From: Paractinoplanes lichenicola
GTDB taxonomy: Bacteria; Actinomycetota; Actinomycetes; Mycobacteriales; Micromonosporaceae
DNA: 64,000 nucleotides
Direction: 5' to 3'
Assembly (NCBI RefSeq): GCF_016785085.1
Contig: NZ_JAENHO010000002.1
Span: forward strand, 496,001 to 560,000
The notes below the pieces were generated by a model. That model saw nothing but the letters and a program-made list of their open reading frames with translations. It made no database searches and had not been told where the DNA came from. Below are positions 59,079 to 64,000 of this stretch, in pieces (the stretch's first letter is position 1; the number at the start of each line of letters is the position of its first letter). The translations under genes and the position numbers were made by a program.

Positions 59079-60161
59079 GTGAGCAGCGCATTCGATTCGC
59101 ATGATCTCGCCGGCACCAAGCTGGCCAACCGCATCGCGATGGCGCCGATGACCCGCAGCCGGGCGTACGGTCCCGGGTTGAGCCCGACCGAGCTGACCGC
59201 GGAGTACTACGCGCAGCGGGCCGGGGCCGGCCTGATCATCACCGAGGGCACGCAGCCGTCGGTGGCCGGGCAGGGCTACACCAGCACCCCCGGGCTGCAC
59301 TCGGCGGAGCAGGTCGCGGGCTGGCGGCGGGTGACCGACGCCGTCCACGCCCGGGGCGGGGTGATCTTCGCCCAGTTGATGCACGCGGGCCGGATCGGGC
59401 ACCCGAGCCTGCTGCCCGGCGACCTGACCCCGGTCGGCCCGTCCGCGGTGCGCCCGGCCGGGCAGGCGTTCACCGACACGGGCCTGCAGGACATGCAGAC
59501 GCCACGCGAGCTGACCGAGGCCGAGATCGCCGAGACGATCGCCGACTTCGCGGCCGCCGCCCGCAACGCGATCGAGGCCGGGTTCGACGGCGTGGAGATC
59601 CACGGCGCGAACGGCTACCTCGTGCACCAGTTCCTGTCGTCGAACGCGAACCTCCGTACGGACGGCTGGGGTGGCTCGATCGAGGGCCGGATCCGCTTCG
59701 GCGTCGAGGTCGCGCGGGCGGTCGCGGCGGCCGTCGGCGGGCACCGGGTCGGCTTCCGGGCGTCCCCCGGCAACGTCGCCAACGACATCGCCGAACAGGA
59801 GACGGAGGAGCTCTACAGCGCGCTGGTCGCCGGCCTCGCCCCGCTGGGCCTCGCGTACCTGCACCTGCTGGAGAGCGCCGACCGCGACCTGACCCGGCGG
59901 CTGCGCGCGGAGTGGCCGGGCACACTGATCCTCAACCCGTTCACCCACCCCGAACCGACCGGCCCCGAGGCCCTCACGCTGATCGAGGACGGGCTGGCCG
60001 ACGTCATCAGCTTCGGCGCGCTGTTCCTGGCCAACCCGGACCTGCCAGCCCGCCTCGCCGCCGGGGGCCCGTTCAACACCGCCGACCGAAACACCTTCTT
60101 CGGCGGCGACCACCGCGGCTACACGGACTACCCCGCGGCGGCGTCCGCGGGAGCCTTGTAA
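59079..60161 (+). CDS. Old-yellow-enzyme family ene-reductase (NemA-like)
   Basis: A 360-residue FMN-dependent flavoprotein. N-terminal LANRIAMAPMTRSRAYGPG, LIITEGTQPS, LMHAGRIGHPSLLPG, the catalytic-type EIHGANGYLVHQFLSSNANL with its His-Asn pair, GGSIEGRIRFGVEVARAV, and DVISFGALFLANPDLPARL are classical OYE motifs. It reduces activated C=C bonds (enones, nitro compounds) with NADPH. The GTG at 59079 has GGGGAG five bases upstream. MarR control suggests induction by electrophiles. Confidence 0.93.
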   Translation: MSSAFDSHDLAGTKLANRIAMAPMTRSRAYGPGLSPTELTAEYYAQRAGAGLIITEGTQPSVAGQGYTSTPGLHSAEQVAGWRRVTDAVHARGGVIFAQLMHAGRIGHPSLLPGDLTPVGPSAVRPAGQAFTDTGLQDMQTPRELTEAEIAETIADFAAAARNAIEAGFDGVEIHGANGYLVHQFLSSNANLRTDGWGGSIEGRIRFGVEVARAVAAAVGGHRVGFRASPGNVANDIAEQETEELYSALVAGLAPLGLAYLHLLESADRDLTRRLRAEWPGTLILNPFTHPEPTGPEALTLIEDGLADVISFGALFLANPDLPARLAAGGPFNTADRNTFFGGDHRGYTDYPAAASAGAL

Positions 60162-60667
60162 GCCAGCGACACCGTGAGCATCGAGTTTTCGTCCGCCGTG
60201 GCGTAGAACATCTGGCGGCCGTTCGCGTCGGGCTCGGTGCCCGCGCCGGCGAAGATGCCTGCGCCTTCGCGGCTGTCGCGGCAGTTCGACCGGGTGTCGT
60301 CGGGCGGGGTTGACGGCACCACCCGCACCGCCCACGCCGCCAGCGCGTCGCACGCCTCGGGCGTCATTGTCGTCGTCCAGGTCGCGGTGAAGGCGCCGCT
60401 GTCGCGGTTGATGCCGATCAGGACGCCGTCGCGCGACTCGGTCTCGCCGGTCTGGCCGTCCTGCGGCAGCATCGAGACGGGTTCGGTGCTGGTCCAGCCC
60501 TGCGGGCCGCCGATGTCGAGCGCCCGGTCGAGGGCGGCCTCGGTGGCCGCGGTGCGCGGGTCGGTCTCGCGGGGCCACAACCACACGGCCAGCCCGGCCG
60601 CGACGACCAGCACCACCGCGGCGACGATGAAGCCGGCGCCCCGGCGGCGAACCGCGTCTATCGACAT
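60128..60667 (-). CDS. Single-pass membrane protein, unknown
   Basis: A 179-residue protein: a basic N-terminus (SIDAVRRRG), one helix (AGFIVAAVVLVVAAGLAVWL), and an extracytoplasmic domain with two Cys (EACDALAAW, SNCRDSREGAG) and a final strand NSMLTVSLAYKAP. No family recognised. Its last 34 bases overlap the 3' end of the ene-reductase gene (convergent). Confidence 0.7.
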   Translation of the reverse strand: MSIDAVRRRGAGFIVAAVVLVVAAGLAVWLWPRETDPRTAATEAALDRALDIGGPQGWTSTEPVSMLPQDGQTGETESRDGVLIGINRDSGAFTATWTTTMTPEACDALAAWAVRVVPSTPPDDTRSNCRDSREGAGIFAGAGTEPDANGRQMFYATADENSMLTVSLAYKAPADAAAG

Positions 60668-60793
60668 GAGTCCATCGTGAACGCCCGGCGCAAGGCTTAT
60701 CCCGCAGCTGCGCTACGGCCGTTCGTCTCGCCCAGATCGCAGGCACCCTCGGTTCGGGTCAATGCGTTTGTCGCAGTTGTCGATTCGTACGGG

Positions 60794-61597
60794 CTAATCG
60801 GCGGAAGCGAAGGCAGCTAGCTCGGCCAACGCCAGTGCCGACGGCGAACCCGGCTCGGCGTGCAGCATCAGGGTCTCGAGGCCGTCGGTGCCCAGCACGG
60901 CGAACTTGTCGATCAGCAGCTCGATGTCGCCGACGCGGGGGTGGCGGATCACGAAGGTGCCGCCACTCGCGGTGCGGACGTCGTGGCGGGCCCAGAGGCG
61001 GCGGAAGCGGTCGCTTTCGACCGAGAGCTCGCCGATCAGCGCGTGCAGCCGCTGGTCGTCGGCGTCGGCCTGGGCGCGCAGGTGGGCGACGGCGGCGGCC
61101 GTGTATTGCTCCCAGTCGGGGTGATGGGCGCGGGTTTCGAGATCGGTGAAGAGCATGCGCAGGCGGTTGACGCCCGGCACCATGTCGGGCGAAAGCTCGC
61201 GGGCCAGCGCGTTCGCGGCCACCACGTCGCTGTATTTGTTGAACACCAGCGCCGGCACGTTGATCGTGCGCAGCAGCGTCTCGATGCTCGCGGGAACCTG
61301 CTGGCTCGCCGGACGCCGGGGGGAGCGAGGGCCGGCCAAGGCCAGCAGGTAGGCCGTGCTTTCGGCGTCGAGCTGCAACACCCGGGCCAGCGCCTCGACG
61401 ACCTGGGCCGACGGGTTGCGGTCGCGGCCACGCTCGAGGCGCAGGTAATACTCGGCGCTGATGCCGGCCAGCAGGGCGACCTCCTCGCGGCGCAGGCCGG
61501 GCACGCGACGCAGGCCGGTGCCGGGCGGCAGGCCCACCTCGGCCGGGGTCACCAGTTCCCGCCGCGCGCGCAGGAAATCGCCGAGGACGTTGTCCAT
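60794..61597 (-). CDS. XRE-family regulator with MmyB-like ligand domain
   Basis: A 267-residue regulator. The HTH is near the N-terminus (RRVPGLRREEVALLAGISAE, YYLRLERGRDRNPSAQVVEA), followed by a MmyB-like sensor domain (PALVFNKYSDVVAANALARE, WEQYTAAAVAHLRAQADADD). The ATG at 61597 is preferred over a longer frame. It is divergent from the SDR gene across 80 bases that contain the inverted repeat CCCCC-N7-GGGGG (61623-61639), a likely operator. Confidence 0.9.
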   Translation of the reverse strand: MDNVLGDFLRARRELVTPAEVGLPPGTGLRRVPGLRREEVALLAGISAEYYLRLERGRDRNPSAQVVEALARVLQLDAESTAYLLALAGPRSPRRPASQQVPASIETLLRTINVPALVFNKYSDVVAANALARELSPDMVPGVNRLRMLFTDLETRAHHPDWEQYTAAAVAHLRAQADADDQRLHALIGELSVESDRFRRLWARHDVRTASGGTFVIRHPRVGDIELLIDKFAVLGTDGLETLMLHAEPGSPSALALAELAAFASAD

Positions 61598-61677
61598 GCT
61601 TACGAAGGTATCCCTCCGACTACCCCCTATCAGCGGGGGACTCCCTGGTCGGCATCTGCCTGACCAGGATCGACGGC

Positions 61678-62457
61678 ATGAAGACATGGTTCATCACGGG
61701 AGTCAGCAGTGGGTTCGGGCGAGAGATGGCGACGCGGTTGCTGTCGCGCGGGGATCGGGTGGCGGGCACCATCCGGCGGGCGGGGTCGGCCGGCGATCTG
61801 CGCGACCGGCTCTGGCTGCGGCAGCTCGATGTGACAGACCTTCCCCTCGTACGCGAGGTGGTGGACGCGGCGTTCGCCGAGCTCGGCCGGATCGACGTCG
61901 TGGTCATGAACGCGGGTTACGGGCTGTTCGGGGCGGCCGAGGAGGTCAGCGACGAGCAGGTGCGCCATCAGCTCGACACCAATCTGCTCGGCTCGATCCA
62001 GACCGCCCGGGCCGCCCTGCCCCACCTGCGGGCCCAGGGCGGCGGGCGGCTGATCCAGCTCTCGTCGGTGGCCGGGCTGACCGCCTTTCCGGGGGCGTCG
62101 ATCTATCACGCGAGCAAGTGGGGCGTCGAGGGCTTCATCGAGGCCCTGGCGGGCGAGGTGGCGCCGTTCGGGATCGGGGTGACCCTGGTCGAGCCGGGCG
62201 GCGCGCGCACCGAGTTCGCCCGGGGCAGCCTGCGGACCGGCACCCCGTTGAGCGCGTACGACAACACGCCCGCCGCCTTCGTGCGCGGCCTGCGGGACGG
62301 GTCGGTCGAGATTCCGGGCGACCCGGGCGAATACGCGGCTCGGGTGATCGCGAGCGCCGACGTCGAGCCGGCGCCGCTGCGGCTGGTGCTGGGCGACGAC
62401 TCGTACGCGGGTGTGACCGCCGCACTGCGCAACAGGCTGGCCGGCGTGGAAGCCTAG
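61678..62457 (+). CDS. Short-chain dehydrogenase/reductase
   Basis: A 259-residue classical SDR: TWFITGVSSGFGREMATRLL (NADP-binding TGxxxGxG), VVVMNAGYGLFGAAEEV (NNAG-type motif), LIQLSSVAGL with catalytic Ser, and YHASKWGVEGF with catalytic Tyr and Lys. Divergent from the XRE regulator, which probably controls it. The substrate is unknown. Confidence 0.93.
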   Translation: MKTWFITGVSSGFGREMATRLLSRGDRVAGTIRRAGSAGDLRDRLWLRQLDVTDLPLVREVVDAAFAELGRIDVVVMNAGYGLFGAAEEVSDEQVRHQLDTNLLGSIQTARAALPHLRAQGGGRLIQLSSVAGLTAFPGASIYHASKWGVEGFIEALAGEVAPFGIGVTLVEPGGARTEFARGSLRTGTPLSAYDNTPAAFVRGLRDGSVEIPGDPGEYAARVIASADVEPAPLRLVLGDDSYAGVTAALRNRLAGVEA

Positions 62458-62466
62458 GATGGCTGG

Positions 62467-62718
62467 ATGAGCGATGAGATCACGGCCGACCAGCTGCGTC
62501 AGGAACTCAAGGACGTCGAGGCGGAGATTGCCGAGCTGCGCCGCGTCGGGGGTGACGCCCAAGCGCGTCGCGGGCAGGACACCGACACCTCCGAGGGATA
62601 TATCGAGCCGGAGGAGATCGCGACCACGCTGACCGGGATCGCCGAGAACGACGCGATCATCGACACGCTGGAGCAGCGGCGCGAGCGCATCCAGGAAAAG
62701 ATCAAGAACCTCGGGTGA
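62467..62718 (+). CDS. Small coiled-coil protein, unknown
   Basis: An 83-residue charged helical protein: an N-terminal coiled-coil ([20 protein letters not shown]), a short linker ([14 protein letters not shown]) and a second helix ([20 protein letters not shown]). No family recognised, but the heptad pattern and normal codon use support it as a real gene. It follows the SDR gene with a 9-bp gap and overlaps the convergent hydrolase gene by 17 bases. Confidence 0.7.
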   Translation: MSDEITADQLRQELKDVEAEIAELRRVGGDAQARRGQDTDTSEGYIEPEEIATTLTGIAENDAIIDTLEQRRERIQEKIKNLG

Positions 62719-63469
62719 AGTCGAGGACGGCGTGGGCCAGGCGTTCGGGAGCCTCGAGCGCGACGTAGTGGCCCACGCCGTCCAGCTCCACCTCGGTGAC
62801 CTTCGCGGCCACCTGCCTCATGGTGGCGATGGTGAATGCGTTCACCGCCAGCACGGGCATCTCCAGGGCCGGCAGGGCCCGCAGCTCGTCGCCCTCGCGC
62901 AGCATCGAGCGGTAGAGACCGGCGGCCCCACGCCAGCCGCCGGGGCGTGAATAGCTGCGGGCGAACTCCTCGACGTCGCCCGGCAGCAGATACTTCAAGA
63001 ACTCGCGCTCGTGACCGGCCAGCAGCATCTCGGGCACGCCGGGCGCGGCCAGCACGCCGATGTGCCACGCGCCGCCGTGCGTGAAGTCGGCCAGCGCCTC
63101 CAGCCCGTAGCCGGCCAGGCCCATTTCGACCGCGATCAGGCTGCGGACGTCCTCGGGGTGGGTGGCGGCCAGCCGGTAGACCGCGCCGCCGGCGATGTCC
63201 TGGCCCGCGAGGTGCACCGGGCCGACCCCCAGGTGGCCGATCAGCTGGTGCAGATCCTCGGCGGCGGTGGCGCTGTCGTTGTCGCCCGGGTCGGAGTCGC
63301 CGAAGCCGCGCAGGTCGACGGCGAAGACGCGATGGTGCTCGGCGAGCAAGGGGATCACGTCGTGGAAGGCGTACGAGGTCTCGGGGAAGCCGTGGACCAG
63401 CAGGATCGGCTCTCCCTCGGTGCCCGCTTCCAGGTAGTGCAGCGTCGTGCCGTTGATCTTGCCCTTCAT
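62702..63469 (-). CDS. Alpha/beta-hydrolase (haloalkane-dehalogenase/epoxide-hydrolase-like)
   Basis: A 255-residue hydrolase: [20 protein letters not shown] (HGFP oxyanion motif), [11 protein letters not shown], nucleophile elbow LAGQDIAGG with Asp in place of Ser, and a late His in [20 protein letters not shown]. The Asp nucleophile fits haloalkane dehalogenases and epoxide hydrolases. AAAGGAGAGGTC precedes the ATG. Regulated in all likelihood by the divergent MarR gene. Confidence 0.88.
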   Translation of the reverse strand: MKGKINGTTLHYLEAGTEGEPILLVHGFPETSYAFHDVIPLLAEHHRVFAVDLRGFGDSDPGDNDSATAAEDLHQLIGHLGVGPVHLAGQDIAGGAVYRLAATHPEDVRSLIAVEMGLAGYGLEALADFTHGGAWHIGVLAAPGVPEMLLAGHEREFLKYLLPGDVEEFARSYSRPGGWRGAAGLYRSMLREGDELRALPALEMPVLAVNAFTIATMRQVAAKVTEVELDGVGHYVALEAPERLAHAVLDFTRGS

Positions 63470-63483
63470 GACCTCTCCTTTTC

Positions 63484-63531
63484 GACAGTCTGACTGTCTT
63501 TCTCGATCCCAAGATAGACAGCTAGCCTGTC
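63484..63531. promoter_or_regulatory. Two operator-like palindromes (GACAG-N5-CTGTC)
   Basis: GACAGTCTGACTGTC (63484-63498) and GACAGCTAGCCTGTC (63517-63531) share arms GACAG/CTGTC with a 5-bp spacer and lie 33 bp apart between the divergent hydrolase and MarR genes, as expected for sites of that regulator. Confidence 0.7.
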
Positions 63532-63562
63532 GATTGCCAAGAGCTGCCGTAATCTGATGCGC

Positions 63563-64000
63563 ATGTCACGTTCCGGTGCCGACCTCGCCCTGCTGCTCCT
63601 CGGCGGCTTCCGTACGCTCGTCGACTCCGCGACCGCGGAACTGGCCTCGCGCGGCTACGAGGACGTCCGACCGGTGCACGACTTCGCCATGCGCTCGATC
63701 GCGGCCGGCGCCGACACGGCCTCGGAACTGGGCCGCCGCCTCACGATCACGAAGCAGTCGGCGGCCCGCACGATCGCGGTGCTGCAGGAGCGGGGCTGGG
63801 TGGCGACCGGGCCCGACCCGCGCGACGCCCGCCGCAAACGCCTCGAGGTCACGCCGCTGGGCTTCGAGATCATGCGTACAGGCGAGGCCATCTTCGAGCG
63901 GCTCCGCGACGACTGGGCCGCCAAGATCGGGGAGGCCGAGCTGGCGGCGCTGGAGCAGCACCTCGTCGCCCTGGCCGGCCCGCAACCCGTACGCTTCGAC
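63563..64000 (+). CDS. MarR family regulator, 3' end beyond window
   Basis: At least 146 residues are present without a stop. It has a MarR-type winged helix: [40 protein letters not shown] (recognition helix), [20 protein letters not shown] (wing), and a C-terminal dimerisation helix. The ATG at 63563 is preferred to one at 63557. It presumably binds the two GACAG-N5-CTGTC sites upstream and controls itself and the hydrolase gene. Confidence 0.88.
   Translation, partial: MSRSGADLALLLLGGFRTLVDSATAELASRGYEDVRPVHDFAMRSIAAGADTASELGRRLTITKQSAARTIAVLQERGWVATGPDPRDARRKRLEVTPLGFEIMRTGEAIFERLRDDWAAKIGEAELAALEQHLVALAGPQPVRFD

Overview
The window is very GC-rich and densely coding. It has GTG, TTG and apparently one CTG start, many 4-bp ATGA/GTGA gene overlaps, mycothiol-type DinB/DUF664 and DUF574 proteins, a sugar ABC importer without its own ATPase, and a LAxTG sortase signal. 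This points to a mycelial or filamentous actinobacterium, most likely Micromonosporaceae (Actinoplanes-like). The genus is an inference. No rRNA, tRNA, CRISPR, transposase, integrase or phage structural gene was seen, so this looks like ordinary chromosome with local accessory genes.

Layout. 1-5.5 kb: a partial F420/PPOX oxidoreductase, a large secreted GH92 mannosidase and a PhzF-like isomerase, with a LacI-type palindrome between the last two. 5.6-8.7 kb: a lone NACHT-LRR (NLR-like STAND) NTPase, a defence candidate. 8.7-18 kb: a WYL regulator with a divergent hydrolase, a two-component system, two P-loop proteins, YjbR and DinB proteins, a sortase-anchored surface protein, a DUF574 methyltransferase, a SUKH-like protein and a LigD-type polymerase. 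18-22.7 kb: a CUT1 sugar importer (two permeases and a binding protein) and its LacI regulator. The importer operator matches the palindrome at the GH92 gene, suggesting one mannoside-type regulon.

22.7-32.3 kb: a hairpin-rich intergenic region with two DnaA-box-like sites, a dehydrogenase, YjbR, an epoxide hydrolase, RNase HI, and two ABC-2 export systems. The second ATPase gene is frameshifted; a two-component system follows. 32.3-35.7 kb: a compact operon of a Ser-rich exported peptide, ApbE flavin transferase, ferric-reductase-like membrane protein, NuoF-like flavoprotein and ferredoxin, which reads as a transmembrane electron-transfer chain ending in an extracytoplasmic flavin. 35.7-41.7 kb: alkaline phosphatase, an unknown membrane-associated protein, then a c-di-GMP-I (GEMM) riboswitch in front of a 967-residue secreted Calx-beta protein.

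41.7-54.4 kb: a TetR-controlled heterodimeric ABC exporter, a GGDEF-EAL protein (a likely source or sink of the riboswitch ligand), an LTA-synthase-like phosphatase-fold membrane enzyme, a discoidin-domain protein, a secreted protein, a GNAT enzyme, a CbiZ amidohydrolase interrupted by a repeat-rich insert, and a DUF1684 protein. 54.4-64 kb: a molybdate operon (HTH-TOBE regulator, modA, modB, modC), a methyltransferase fusion, a MarR/ene-reductase divergent pair with three palindromic operators, an XRE/SDR divergent pair, a small coiled-coil protein, a hydrolase, and a MarR gene cut by the window end.
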